A stretch of DNA of 64,000 nt, from the NCBI RefSeq assembly GCF_026213295.1, contig NC_079412.1, positions 2,869,813-2,933,812 of the forward strand, written 5' to 3'. The DNA is from Gadus chalcogrammus. Lineage: Eukaryota > Chordata > Actinopteri > Gadiformes > Gadidae. Made by a program: the position numbers and the translations under genes. The notes under the pieces are model-generated. The model saw nothing but the letters and a program-made list of their open reading frames with translations. It did no database searches and was not told where the DNA came from. Numbering within the stretch: the stretch's first letter is position 1; each line of letters opens with the position of its first letter. This document shows, piece by piece, positions 9,790 to 21,323 of the stretch.

Positions 9790-10796
9790 ATTCTTACCCC
9801 CCTAAAAGTGATACCACACCCCAAACCGTAAATGGTGCCGACACGCAAATTGCATGACTAGATCCAGATCTGTTCGGACTAAGCAGACGACAAAATCCAG
9901 ACGCGCCGGTCACTAGGTGGCGCTATACCAAGGAATATGCGTTTGGGGCTATAACTCCCACACCGAACCTCCCACATTCAAAACCTTGTACACACAGATG
10001 CACTGGAGTCTGCTGCATCTTTTGGCCTAGGCCACGCCCATTTCCGTCTATGAATATTTTTCGCTAAATCGCGAAAACCGTAAAACTATTTTTTCCCTAC
10101 TCCTCCCACATTTCTTGACCAATCGACACCAAACTTTGCACACGGCATCTTCAGACGCACACGCAAAGAAATCTTAGACAGTTTTTTGATCCAACCTTCG
10201 ACGACGAAACGGTAGAGTTTTGAATATTTGTTTATTAGCTAAATTAGACGTGGAAAATCAAAAATACAAAAAAATCCAAAAGTAGACATCGGATCGAGTC
10301 CTAATTCTACACACATGTCGGTGCTACCCTTAATGGCGTTCAATAAAGAATTCGGAATATTTCGCCCTTAGGGGGCGCAATAAACGAGGAAATTGTATAT
10401 CTTCTAATTGGCCAAAAGAATGTTCTTCAAACTATAAGGGAACCATCAAGGGGCAAACCCGAGTCTACATAAAAAATATGGCCAAGAATTATTAATGTGG
10501 GCGGGAGTTATTTGGCAAAGGAAAATTGTCTTTGGAAAATTTCGCCACAAGGGGGCGCAAATAAACGACGAAATAATATATCTCCTAACTGGCCAATGGA
10601 ATGTTCTGAAAACGCGTTTTAGGCTATAACTCCCACACCGAAGCTCCCACAGTCAAAAACGTTATATCCACAGATTCACTGGAGTCAGCTGCATCTTTTG
10701 GCATACGCCGTTCCTCAATTTCGAACACATGCTTTGCGTTGTGCCGGCGAAATGCACACTTCTTGGACCCCTGCATAACTGCTTGCAGTTCTAGTT
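9790..10796 (+). repeat. R12, L1-type monomer, first of a 1007-bp tandem pair
   Basis: Head CTTACCCCCCTAAAAGTG. L1 tail with one extra module and a single 32-bp repeat. CTCF-like site 3 is intact at 10542-10560. It matches R13 with very few differences (CGCTAAATCG here, CACTAAATCG in R13; CTACATAAA here, CTATATAAA in R13). Confidence 0.95.
10542..10560 (+). promoter_or_regulatory. CTCF-like motif, site 3 (L1-tail example)
   Basis: TCGCCACAAGGGGGCGCAA matches the strongest CTCF core positions (CCA..AGGGGGCGC). Known binding preference is from memory; occupancy is not shown. Confidence 0.5.
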
Positions 10797-11803
10797 ATTC
10801 TTACCCCCCTAAAAGTGATACCACACCCCAAACCGTAAATGGTGCCGACACGCAAATTGCATGACTAGATCCAGATCTGTTCGGACTAAGCAGACGACAA
10901 AATCCAGACGCGCCGGTCACTAGGTGGCGCTATACCAAGGAATATGCGTTTGGGGCTATAACTCCCACACCGAACCTCCCACATTCAAAACCTTGTACAC
11001 ACAGATGCACTGGAGTCTGCTGCATCTTTTGGCCTAGGCCACGCCCATTTCCGTCTATGAATATTTTTCACTAAATCGCGAAAACCGTAAAACTATTTTT
11101 TCCCTACTCCTCCCACATTTCTTGACCAATCGACACCAAACTTTGCACACGGCATCTTCAGACGCACACGCAAAGAAATCTTAGACAGTTTTTTGATCCA
11201 ACCTTCGACGACGAAACGGTAGAGTTTTGAATATTTGTTTATTAGCTAAATTAGACGTGGAAAATCAAAAATACAAAAAAATCCAAAAGTAGACATCGGA
11301 TCGAGTCCTAATTCTACACACATGTCGGTGCTACCCTTAATGGCGTTCAATAAAGAATTCGGAATATTTCGCCCTTAGGGGGCGCAATAAACGAGGAAAT
11401 TGTATATCTTCTAATTGGCCAAAAGAATGTTCTTCAAACTATAAGGGAACCATCAAGGGGCAAACCCGAGTCTATATAAAAAATATGGCCAAGAATTATT
11501 AATGTGGGCGGGAGTTATTTGGCAAAGGAAAATTGTCTTTGGAAAATTTCGCCACAAGGGGGCGCAAATAAACGACGAAATAATATATCTCCTAACTGGC
11601 CAATGGAATGTTCTGAAAACGCGTTTTAGGCTATAACTCCCACACCGAAGCTCCCACAGTCAAAAACGTTATATCCACAGATTCACTGGAGTCAGCTGCA
11701 TCTTTTGGCATACGCCGTTCCTCAATTTCGAACACATGCTTTGCGTTGTGCCGGCGAAATGCACACTTCTTGGACCCCTGCATAACTGCTTGCAGTTCTA
11801 GTT
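10797..11803 (+). repeat. R13, L1-type monomer, second of the 1007-bp pair
   Basis: Near-exact copy of R12, differing at its right edge where CTAGTT runs into a cassette instead of a new head. Confidence 0.95.
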
Positions 11804-11804
11804 A

Positions 11805-11946
11805 GGGGTCCAAGCCAACAGGTTGGATCCCTATTGTTTTTGTAAGGATTTTTCTTTTTATTAGGGGTCCAAGCCAACAGGTTGGATCCCTATTGTTTTT
11901 GTAAGGATTTTTCTTATTAGGGGTCCAAGCCAACAGGTTGGATCCC
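11805..11946 (+). repeat. Three tandem 5' hairpin cassettes
   Basis: Hairpins at 11805-11831, 11864-11890 and 11920-11946, spaced 59 and 56 bp. Linkers end in TTTTTATTA or TTCTTATTA, so the length difference lies in the T/TTA linker. Confidence 0.92.
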
Positions 11947-11965
11947 TATTGTTTTTGTAAGGATT

Positions 11966-12785
11966 ATTATTATTTCGTACGCCTTAGAAGTGGTACCACA
12001 GCCCAAACCGTAAATGGTGCACACGCGCCAATTGCATGACTAGATCCAGAATCGGCACCGCTACTCAGATAACAAAATCCAGACACGCCGGTCCCTAGGT
12101 GGCGCTATACCAAGGAATACGCGTTTGGGGCTATAACTTCCACACCGAACCTCCCAGAGTCCAAAAACTTGTACACACAGATGCACTGGAGTCTGCTGCA
12201 TCTTTTGGCCTAGGCCACGCCCATTTGCGTCTATGAATATTTTTCGCTAAATCGCGAAAACCGCAAAACTGTTTTTTCGCTACTCCTCCCACATTTCTCG
12301 CCCGATCAACACCAAACTTTGCACACGACATCTTCAGACGCACACGCAAAGAAATCCTAGACACTTTTTTGATCCGACCTTCGACGACGAAACGGTAGCG
12401 TTTTGAATATTTGTTTATTAGCTAAATTAGACGTGAAAAGTCAAAAATCCGAAGAAATCCAGAATTATACATCGGATCGAGCCCAAATTTTACAGACTTG
12501 TTGGTGCTAACCTTAATGACGTTCGATAAAAATATCGGGAAATTTCGCCATTAGGGGGCGCAATAAACAAGGAAATTGTATATCTTCTACAAATTTTCGC
12601 CGCGAAAACGCTACACTGACTTCTCGCTACTCGTACCACAGTCAAATCCTTTGTATCCACAGGTTCAGGGTAGCGTTTTCAACACATGCTTCGCGATGTG
12701 CCGGCGAAATGCACATTTCTTGTCGCGTTGTGCCGGCGAAATGCACACTTCTTGGACCCCTGCATAACTGCTTGCAGTTCTAGTT
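11966..12785 (+). repeat. R14, S-type monomer
   Basis: Head TTTCGTACGCCTTAGAAG, shared with R26 and R37. Site 1 has the CCCTAGGTGGCGC form. Intact 3' end. Confidence 0.92.
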
Positions 12786-13602
12786 ATTATTCTTACCTCC
12801 CTAAAAGTGGGACCACAGCCCAAACCGTAAATGGTGCCGACACGCGAATTGCATGACTAGATCCAGATCTCTTCGGACTACGCAGACGACAAAATCCAGA
12901 CACGCCGAACACTAGGTGGCGCTATACCAAGGGAAAACGCGTTTGGGGCTATAACTCCCACACCGAACCTCCCACAGTCAAAAACTTGTACACACAGATG
13001 CACTGGAGTCTGCTGCATCTTTTGGCCTAGGCCACGCCCATTTGCGTCTATGAATATTTTTCGCTAAATCGCGAAAACCGCAAAACTGTTTTTTCCCTAC
13101 TCCTCCCACATTTCTTGACCAATCGACACCAAACTTTGCACACGACATCTTCAGACGCACACGCAAAGGAATCGTATACAGTTTTTTGATCCGACCTTCG
13201 ACGACGAAACGGTAGCATTTTGAATATTGGTATATTAGCTAAATTAGACGTGGAAAATCCAAAATACAAAAAAATCCAAAATTAGACATCGGATTGAGTC
13301 CAAATTCTACACACATGTTGGTGCTAACCTTAATGACGTTCGATAAAAATTTCGGACAATTTCGCCATTAGAGGGCGCAATAAACGAGGAAATTGTATAT
13401 CTTCTACAAAATTTTGCCACGAAAACGCTACACTGACTTCTCGCTACTCCTACCACAGTCGAATCCTTTGTATCCACAAGTTCAGGGTAGCGTTTTGAAC
13501 ACATGCTTCGCGTTGTGCCGGCGAAATTCACATTTCTTGTCGCGTTGTGCCGGCGAAATGCACACTTCTTGGACCCCTGCATAACTGCTTGCAGTTCTAG
13601 TT
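12786..13602 (+). repeat. R15, S-type monomer
   Basis: Head CTTACCTCCCTAAAAG. From about 12990 it is copied at 17470 (offset 4480) and partly again at 24250 and 33200. Private marks are ATTAGAGGGCGC in CTCF-like site 2 and GCGAAATTCACA in the first 32-bp repeat. Confidence 0.92.
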
Positions 13603-14459
13603 ATTAGGGGTCCAAGCCAACAGGTTGGATCCCTATTGTTTTTGTAGGGATTTTTCTTATTATTATTATTATACTTCCTACCAAGAAAGTGGGAATACAG
13701 CCCATACCGTAAATGTTGCACACACGCCAATTGCATGACTAGATCCAGGTCAGTGAAGACTATGCAGACGACAAAATCCAGACACGCCGGCCACTAGGTG
13801 GCGCTATACCAAGGGAAAATGCGTTTGGGGCTATAACTCCCACAACGAACCTCCCACAGTCAAAAACTTGTACCCACATATTCACTGGAGTCTGCTGCAT
13901 CTTTTGGCCTAGGCCACGCCCATTTGCGTCTATGAATATTTTTCGCTAAATCGCGAAAACCGCAAAACTGTTTTTTCGCTACTCCTCCCACATTTCTCGC
14001 CCGATCACCACCAAAATTTGCACATGGCATCTTCAGACGCACACGCAAAGAAATCATAGACAGTTTTTTGATCCGACCTTCGACGACGAAACGGTAGAGT
14101 TTTGAATATTTGTTTATTAGCTAAATTAGACGTGGAAAATTAAAAATCCAAAAAAATCCAAAATTAGACATCGGATCAAGTCCAAATTCTAAACACATGT
14201 TGGTGCTAACCTTAATGACGTTCGATAAAAATTTCGGAAAATTCCGCCATTAGGGGGCGCAATAAACGAGGAAATTGTATATCTTCTACAAAATTTCGCC
14301 GCAAAAACGCTACACTGACTTCTCGCTACTCCTTCAGGTTCAGGGTAGCGTTTTGAACACATGCTTCGCGTTGTGCCGGCGAAATGCACATTTCTTGTCG
14401 CGTTGTAACGGCGAAATGCACACTTCTTGGACCCCTGCATAACTGCTTGCAGTTCTAGT
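12990..14459 (+). repeat. 1.47-kb duplicated block, copy A (offset 4480)
   Basis: Covers most of R15, the cassette at 13607 and all of R16. Matches 17470-18939 with no difference in the stretches I compared. The left edge lies inside the core; the right edge is at CTAGTT, where the neighbours differ. Confidence 0.88.
13607..13633 (+). repeat. 5' hairpin cassette
   Basis: Single copy with the AGGGATT trailer, reached through TTATTA after R15. Confidence 0.9.
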
Positions 14460-14460
14460 T
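13658..14460 (+). repeat. R16, S-type monomer with tail deletion
   Basis: Head ACTTCCTACCAAG. The tail lacks the segment between CTACTCC and TTCAGGTTCAGGG. The second 32-bp repeat reads TTGTAACGGCG. Core variant TCACCACCAAAATTTGC. Confidence 0.9.
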
Positions 14461-15482
14461 CTTATTATTATTATACTTCCCGCCTTGAAAGTGGGCCCAC
14501 AGCCCAAACCGTAAATGCTGACGACATGCCAATTGCATGACTAGATCCAGGTCCGGCACCGCTACTCAGATAACCAAATCCAGACACGTCGGTCACTAGG
14601 TGGCGCTATACCAAGGAATACGCGTTTGGGGCTATAACTCCCACACCGAACCTCCCAGAGTCCAAAAACTTGTACACACATATTCACTGGAGTCTGCTGC
14701 ATCTTTTGGCATAGGCCACGCCCATTTGCGTCTATGAATATTTTTCGCAAAATTGCGAAAACCGCAAAAAAGTTTTTTCCCTACTCCTCCCACATTTTTT
14801 GACCAATCAACACCAAACTTTGCACACGACATCTTCAGACGCACACGCAAAGAAATTATCGGACAGTTTTTTGATCCGACCGTCGACGACGAAACGGTAG
14901 CGTTTTGTATATTGGTATATTAGCTAAATTAGACGTGGAAAATCAAAAATCCAGAAAAATCCAAAAGTAGACATCGGAACAAGTCCAAATTTTACAGACA
15001 TGTTGGTGGTAACCTTAATGTCGTTCAATAAAATTTTCGGAATATTTCGCCATTAGGGGGCGCAATAAACGAGGAAATTGTATATCTTCTTATTGGCCAA
15101 AGGAATGTTCTTCAAACTCAAAGGAAACCATCAAGGGGCAAACCCGAGTCTATATAAAAAATATGGCCAAGAATTATTAATGTGGGCGGGAGTTATTTGG
15201 CAAAGGAAAATTGTCTTTGGAAAATTTCGCCACAAGGGGTCGCAAATAAACGACGAAATAATATATCTCCTAACTGGCCAATGGAATGTTCTGAAAACGC
15301 GTTTTGGGCTATAACTCCCACACCGAAGCTCCCACAGTCAAAACTTTTATATCCACAGATTCACTGGAGTCAGCTGCATCTTTTGGCATACGCTGTTTCT
15401 CAATTTTTGAACACATGCTTCGCGTTGTGCCGGCGAAATGCACACTTCTTGGACCCCTGCATAACTGCTTGCAGTTCTAGTT
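14461..15482 (+). repeat. R17, L1-type monomer, duplicated at offset 6851
   Basis: Head ACTTCCCGCCTTGAAAGTGGG with AAATGCTGACGAC. Copied almost exactly as R25 (about 14470-15490 versus 21321-22341). CTCF-like site 3 is AGGGGTCGC, as in R5. Confidence 0.92.
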
Positions 15483-15495
15483 ATTATTATTATTA

Positions 15496-15522
15496 GGGGT
15501 CCAAGCCAACAGGTTGGATCCC
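15496..15522 (+). repeat. 5' hairpin cassette
   Basis: Single copy embedded in TTATTATTATTATTA. Confidence 0.9.
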
Positions 15523-15549
15523 TATTGTTTTTGTAAGGATTTTTCTTCC

Positions 15550-15894
15550 TATTATTATTATTTTTATACTTACCCCCCTAAAAGTGGTACCACAGCCCAA
15601 ACCGTAAATGGTGCACACACGCCAATTACATGACTAGATCCAGATCTCTTCGGACTACGCAGACGACAAAATCCAGACATGCCGGCCACTAGGTGGCGCT
15701 ATACCAAGGAATACGCGTTTGGGGCTATAACTCCCACACCGAACCTCCCACAGTCCAAAAACTTGTACACACAGATGCACTGGAGTCTGCTGCATCTTTT
15801 GGTCTAGGCCACGCCCATTTGCGTCTATGAATATTTTTCGCCAAATCGCGAAAACCGCAAAACTGTTTTTTCGCTACTCCTCGCACATTTCTTG
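15550..15894 (+). repeat. R18, monomer truncated in the core at CTTG
   Basis: Head ACTTACCCCCCTAAAAG and core up to CGCACATTTCTTG (CTTG 15891-15894), then TTATTATTCCCCCCC of R19. About 345 bp remain; CTCF-like site 1 is present, site 2 and the tail are lost. Confidence 0.9.
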
Positions 15895-17268
15895 TTATTA
15901 TTCCCCCCCTAGAAGTGGGCCCACAGCACAAACCGTAAATGGTGCAGACATGCCAAATGCATGACTAGATCAAGATCCGTGGCGACTACGCAGACGACAA
16001 AATCCAGACATGCCGGCCACTAGGTGGCGCTATACCAAGGAATACGCGTTTGGGGCTATAACTCCCACACCGAACCTCCCACAGTCAAAAACGTTATACC
16101 CACAGATGCACTGGAGTCTGCTGCATCTTTTGGGCTAGGCCACGCCCATTTGCGTCTATGAATATTTTTCGCTAAATCGCGAAAACCGCAAAACAGTTTT
16201 TTCCCTACTCCTCCCACATTTCTTGACCAATCAACACCAAACTTTGCACACGACATCTTCAGACGCACACGCAAAGGAATCATCAACAGTTTTTTGATCC
16301 GACCTTCGACGACGAAACGGTAGCGTTTTGAATATTTGTTTATTGGCTACGTTTTACGTCAAAACGCAAAAATTCAAAGAATACCAAAAGTAGACGTCGG
16401 ATCAAGTCAAAATTTTAGACACATATCGGTGCTACCCTTAATGGCGTTCAATAAAGAATTCGGAATATTTCGCCATTAGGGGGCGCAATAAACGAGGAAA
16501 TTGTATATCTTCTAATTGGCCAAAGGAATGTTCTTCAAACTATAAGGGAACCATCAAGGGGCAAACCCGAGTCTATATAAAAAATATGGCCAAGAATTAA
16601 TAATGTAGGCGGGAGTTATTTGGCAAAGGAAAATTGTCTTTGGAAAATTTCGCCAACAGGGCGGCGCCAAAAAACGACGAAATAATACATCTCCTATTTG
16701 GCCAATGGAATGTTCTGAAAACGCGTTTTAGGCTATAACTCCCACACCAAAGCTCCCACAGTCAAAAACGTTATACGCACAGATTCACTGGAGTCAGCTG
16801 CATCTTTTGGCATAGGCCAGGCCCATTTGCGTCAGTATTTTCTTTATGCAAAATCGCAAAAACAGCTAAACTGCCTTTTCGCTACTCCTCCCACATTTCT
16901 TGCCCAATTGACACCAAACTTTGCACACGACATCTTCAGACGCACACTACAAGAAATCAGCAAAACTATTTTGATCCGACCATCGTTGACGAAACGGTAG
17001 CGTTTTGAATATATGTTTTGCGTTGCAAATCAGTAAAAACTATTTTGATCCAACCGTCGACGACTAAACGGTAGCGGAAAATGCGTTTGGGGCCGAAACT
17101 CCCACACTGAACCTCTCACAGTCAAAACCTTTATATCCACAGGTTGTTCACGGTAGCGTTTTGAATACTTGCTTCGCGTTGTGCCGGCGAAATGCACATT
17201 TCTTGTCGCGTTGTGCCGGCGAAATGCACACTTCTTGGACCCCTGCATAACTGCTTGCAGTTCTAGTT
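15895..17268 (+). repeat. R19, L2-type monomer
   Basis: Head CCCCCCCTAGAAGTGGGCCC with CACAGCACAAACC. Nearly identical to R55 about 34.1 kb away (offset 34078) and to its copies in the right-hand higher-order units, and a plausible ancestor of that amplified unit. Confidence 0.92.
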
Positions 17269-18082
17269 ATACTTCCTACCAAGAAAGTGGGAATACAGCC
17301 CATACCGTAAATGTTGCACACACGCCAATTGCATTACTAGATCCAGGTCAGTGAAGACTATGCAGACGACAAAATCCAGACACGCCGGCCACTAGGTGGC
17401 GCTATACCAAGGAATACGCGTTTGGGGCTATAACTCCCACACCGAACCTCCCACAGTCCAAAAACTTGTACACACAGATGCACTGGAGTCTGCTGCATCT
17501 TTTGGCCTAGGCCACGCCCATTTGCGTCTATGAATATTTTTCGCTAAATCGCGAAAACCGCAAAACTGTTTTTTCCCTACTCCTCCCACATTTCTTGACC
17601 AATCGACACCAAACTTTGCACACGACATCTTCAGACGCACACGCAAAGGAATCGTATACAGTTTTTTGATCCGACCTTCGACGACGAAACGGTAGCATTT
17701 TGAATATTGGTATATTAGCTAAATTAGACGTGGAAAATCCAAAATACAAAAAAATCCAAAATTAGACATCGGATTGAGTCCAAATTCTACACACATGTTG
17801 GTGCTAACCTTAATGACGTTCGATAAAAATTTCGGACAATTTCGCCATTAGAGGGCGCAATAAACGAGGAAATTGTATATCTTCTACAAAATTTTGCCAC
17901 GAAAACGCTACACTGACTTCTCGCTACTCCTACCACAGTCGAATCCTTTGTATCCACAAGTTCAGGGTAGCGTTTTGAACACATGCTTCGCGTTGTGCCG
18001 GCGAAATTCACATTTCTTGTCGCGTTGTGCCGGCGAAATGCACACTTCTTGGACCCCTGCATAACTGCTTGCAGTTCTAGTT
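17269..18082 (+). repeat. R20, S-type monomer
   Basis: Head ACTTCCTACCAAG. From about 17470 identical to R15, but the head differs from R15's, so a crossover lies in the first 200 bp. Confidence 0.92.
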
Positions 18083-18939
18083 ATTAGGGGTCCAAGCCAA
18101 CAGGTTGGATCCCTATTGTTTTTGTAGGGATTTTTCTTATTATTATTATTATACTTCCTACCAAGAAAGTGGGAATACAGCCCATACCGTAAATGTTGCA
18201 CACACGCCAATTGCATGACTAGATCCAGGTCAGTGAAGACTATGCAGACGACAAAATCCAGACACGCCGGCCACTAGGTGGCGCTATACCAAGGGAAAAT
18301 GCGTTTGGGGCTATAACTCCCACAACGAACCTCCCACAGTCAAAAACTTGTACCCACATATTCACTGGAGTCTGCTGCATCTTTTGGCCTAGGCCACGCC
18401 CATTTGCGTCTATGAATATTTTTCGCTAAATCGCGAAAACCGCAAAACTGTTTTTTCGCTACTCCTCCCACATTTCTCGCCCGATCACCACCAAAATTTG
18501 CACATGGCATCTTCAGACGCACACGCAAAGAAATCATAGACAGTTTTTTGATCCGACCTTCGACGACGAAACGGTAGAGTTTTGAATATTTGTTTATTAG
18601 CTAAATTAGACGTGGAAAATTAAAAATCCAAAAAAATCCAAAATTAGACATCGGATCAAGTCCAAATTCTAAACACATGTTGGTGCTAACCTTAATGACG
18701 TTCGATAAAAATTTCGGAAAATTCCGCCATTAGGGGGCGCAATAAACGAGGAAATTGTATATCTTCTACAAAATTTCGCCGCAAAAACGCTACACTGACT
18801 TCTCGCTACTCCTTCAGGTTCAGGGTAGCGTTTTGAACACATGCTTCGCGTTGTGCCGGCGAAATGCACATTTCTTGTCGCGTTGTAACGGCGAAATGCA
18901 CACTTCTTGGACCCCTGCATAACTGCTTGCAGTTCTAGT
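17470..18939 (+). repeat. 1.47-kb duplicated block, copy B (offset 4480)
   Basis: Counterpart of 12990-14459, again spanning monomer, cassette and monomer. At the right edge the CTAGTT end meets AGGGG instead of CTTATTATT. Confidence 0.88.
18087..18113 (+). repeat. 5' hairpin cassette
   Basis: Copy inside duplicated block B, with the AGGGATT trailer as at 13607. Confidence 0.9.
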
Positions 18940-18940
18940 T
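18138..18940 (+). repeat. R21, S-type monomer with tail deletion
   Basis: Copy of R16 with the same tail deletion and the TTGTAACGGCG change, confirming common descent. Confidence 0.92.
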
Positions 18941-18941
18941 A

Positions 18942-18968
18942 GGGGTCCAAGCCAACAGGTTGGATCCC
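18942..18968 (+). repeat. 5' hairpin cassette
   Basis: Abuts CTAGTT of R21; followed by ATTATTATTCCTATTATTA. Confidence 0.9.
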
Positions 18969-18989
18969 TATTGTTTTTGTAAGGATTAT

Positions 18990-19274
18990 TATTCCTATTA
19001 TTATTATTCTTACCCCCCTAAAAGTGGGACCACAGCCCAAACCGTAAATGGTGCCGACACGCGAATTGCATGACTAGATCCAGATCTGTTCGGACTAAGC
19101 AGACGACAAAATCCAGACACGCCGGTCACTAGGTGGCGCTATACCAAGGAATACGCGTTTGGGGCTATAACTCCCACACCGAACCTCTCACAGTCAAAAA
19201 CTTGTACCCACATATTCACTGGAGTCTGCTGCATCTTTTGGCATAGGCCACGCCCATTTGCGTCAATAATTTTT
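18990..19274 (+). repeat. R22, head and early core only
   Basis: Head CTTACCCCCCTAAAAGTGGG, then core as far as CGTCAATAATTTTT, where it jumps back into the next head at GGTGCCGAC. It forms the first copy of a 225-bp tandem duplication. Confidence 0.9.
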
Positions 19275-19499
19275 GGTGCCGACACGCGAATTGCATGACT
19301 AGATCCAGATCTGTTCGGACTAAGCAGACGACAAAATCCAGACACGCCGGTCACTAGGTGGCGCTATACCAAGGAATACGCGTTTGGGGCTATAACTCCC
19401 ACACCGAACCTCTCACAGTCAAAAACTTGTACCCACATATTCACTGGAGTCTGCTGCATCTTTTGGCATAGGCCACGCCCATTTGCGTCAATAATTTTT
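19050..19499 (+). repeat. 225-bp tandem duplication within a head/core
   Basis: Bases 19050-19274 recur at 19275-19499 (GGTGCCGAC to CGTCAATAATTTTT). CTCF-like site 1 is thereby doubled at 225-bp spacing. Confidence 0.93.
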
Positions 19500-20237
19500 T
19501 TCCGCAAAATCGCGAAAACCGCAAAACTGTTTTATCCCTACTCCTCCCACATTTCTTGACCAATTGACACAAAACTTTGCACACGGCATCTTCAGACGCA
19601 CACGCAAAGGAATCATCAACACTTTTTTGATCCGACCTTCGACGACGAAACGGTAGCATTTTGAATATTTGTTTATTAGCTAAATTAGACGTGGAAAATC
19701 AAAAATACAAAAAAATCCAAAAGTAGACATCGGATCGAGTCCTAATTCTACACACATGTCGGTGCTACCCTTAATGGCGTTCAATAAAGAATTCGGAATA
19801 TTTCGCCATTAGGGGGCGCAATAAACGAGGAAATTGTATATCTTCTAATTGGCCAAAAGAATGTTCTTCAAACTATAAGGGAACCATCAAGGGGCAAACC
19901 CGAGTCTATATAAAAAATATGGCCAAGAATTATTAATGTGGGCGGGAGTTATTTGGCAAAGGAAAATTGTCTTTGGAAAATTTCGCCACAAGGGGGCGCA
20001 AATAAACGACGAAATAATATATCTCCTAACTGGCCAATGGAATGTTCTGAAAACGCGTTTTAGGCTATAACTCCCACACCGAAGCTCCCACAGTCAAAAA
20101 CGTTATATCCACAGATTCACTGGAGTCAGCTGCATCTTTTGGCATACGCCGTTCCTCAATTTCGAACACATGCTTCGCGTTGTGCCGGCGAAATGCACAC
20201 TTCTTGGACCCCTGCATAACTGCTTGCAGTTCTAGTT
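19275..20237 (+). repeat. R23, L1-type monomer starting mid-head
   Basis: Continues from the 225-bp duplication into a normal core, L1 tail, single 32-bp repeat and intact 3' end. The tail is like R12/R13. Confidence 0.92.
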
Positions 20238-20250
20238 CTTATTATTATTA

Positions 20251-20277
20251 GGGGTCCAAGCCAACAGGTTGGATCCC
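20251..20277 (+). repeat. 5' hairpin cassette
   Basis: Single copy between CTTATTATTATTA and a T-rich run. Confidence 0.9.
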
Positions 20278-20300
20278 TATTGTTTTTGTAAGGATTTTTT

Positions 20301-20320
20301 TTATTATTATTATTATTATT
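20301..20320 (+). repeat. (TTA)n microsatellite
   Basis: 20-bp pure tract after the cassette trailer. Confidence 0.95.
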
Positions 20321-21323
20321 CTTCCCGCCATAGAAGTGGGACTACAGCCCAAACCGTAAATGGTGCACATACGCCAATTGCATGACTTGATCCAGGTCCG
20401 GCACCGCTACTCAGATAACCAAATCCAGACACGCCGGTCACTAGGTGGCGCTATACCAAGGACAGACGCGTTTGGGGCTATAACTCCCACAGCGAACCTC
20501 CCACATTCAAAACCTTATACGCACAGATTCACTGGAGTCTGCTGCATCTTTTGGCCTAGGCCACGCCCATTTGCGTCCATGAATATTTTTCGCTAAATCG
20601 CGAAAACTGCTAAACTGTTTTTTCGCTACTCCTCCCACATTTCTTAACCAATCAACACCAAACTTTGCACACGACATCTTCAGACGCACACGCAAAGGAA
20701 TCATCAACAGTTTTTTGATCCGACCTTCGACGATGAAACGGTAGCGTTTGGAATATTGGTTTATTAGCTAAATTAGACGTGGAAAATCAAAAATCCCAAA
20801 AAATCAAAAATAGACATCGGATCGAGTCCAAATTTTAGACACATGTCGGAGCTACCCTTAATGGCGTTCAATAAAAAATTCGGAAGATTTCGCCATTAGG
20901 GGGCGCAATAAACGAGGAAATTGTATATCTTCTAATTGGCCCAAGGAATGTTCTTCAAACTGTAAGGGAACCATCAAGGGGCAAACCCGAGTCTATATAA
21001 AAAATATGGCCAAGAATTATAAATGTGGGCGGGAGTTTTTGGCAAAGGAAGATTGTCTTTGGAAAATTTCGCCACAAGGGGGCGCAAATAAACGACGAAA
21101 TAATATATCTCCTAACTGGCCAATGGAATGTTCTGAAAACACGTTTTGGGCTATAACTCCCACACCGAAGCTCCCACAGTCAAAAACGTTATATGCACAG
21201 ATTCACTGGAGTCAGTTGCATATTTTGGCATACGCCGTTTCTCAAATTCCAACACATGCTTCGCGTTGTGCCGGCGAAATGCACACTTCTTGGACCCCTG
21301 CATAACTGCTTGCAGTTCTAGTT
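20321..21323 (+). repeat. R24, L1-type monomer
   Basis: Head CTTCCCGCCATAGAAG. The tail (about 20820-21310) recurs at 35230-35720 (offset about 14410) with shared marks GGAGCTACCC, GGAAGATTTCGCC and GGAAGATTGTC. Confidence 0.92.
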
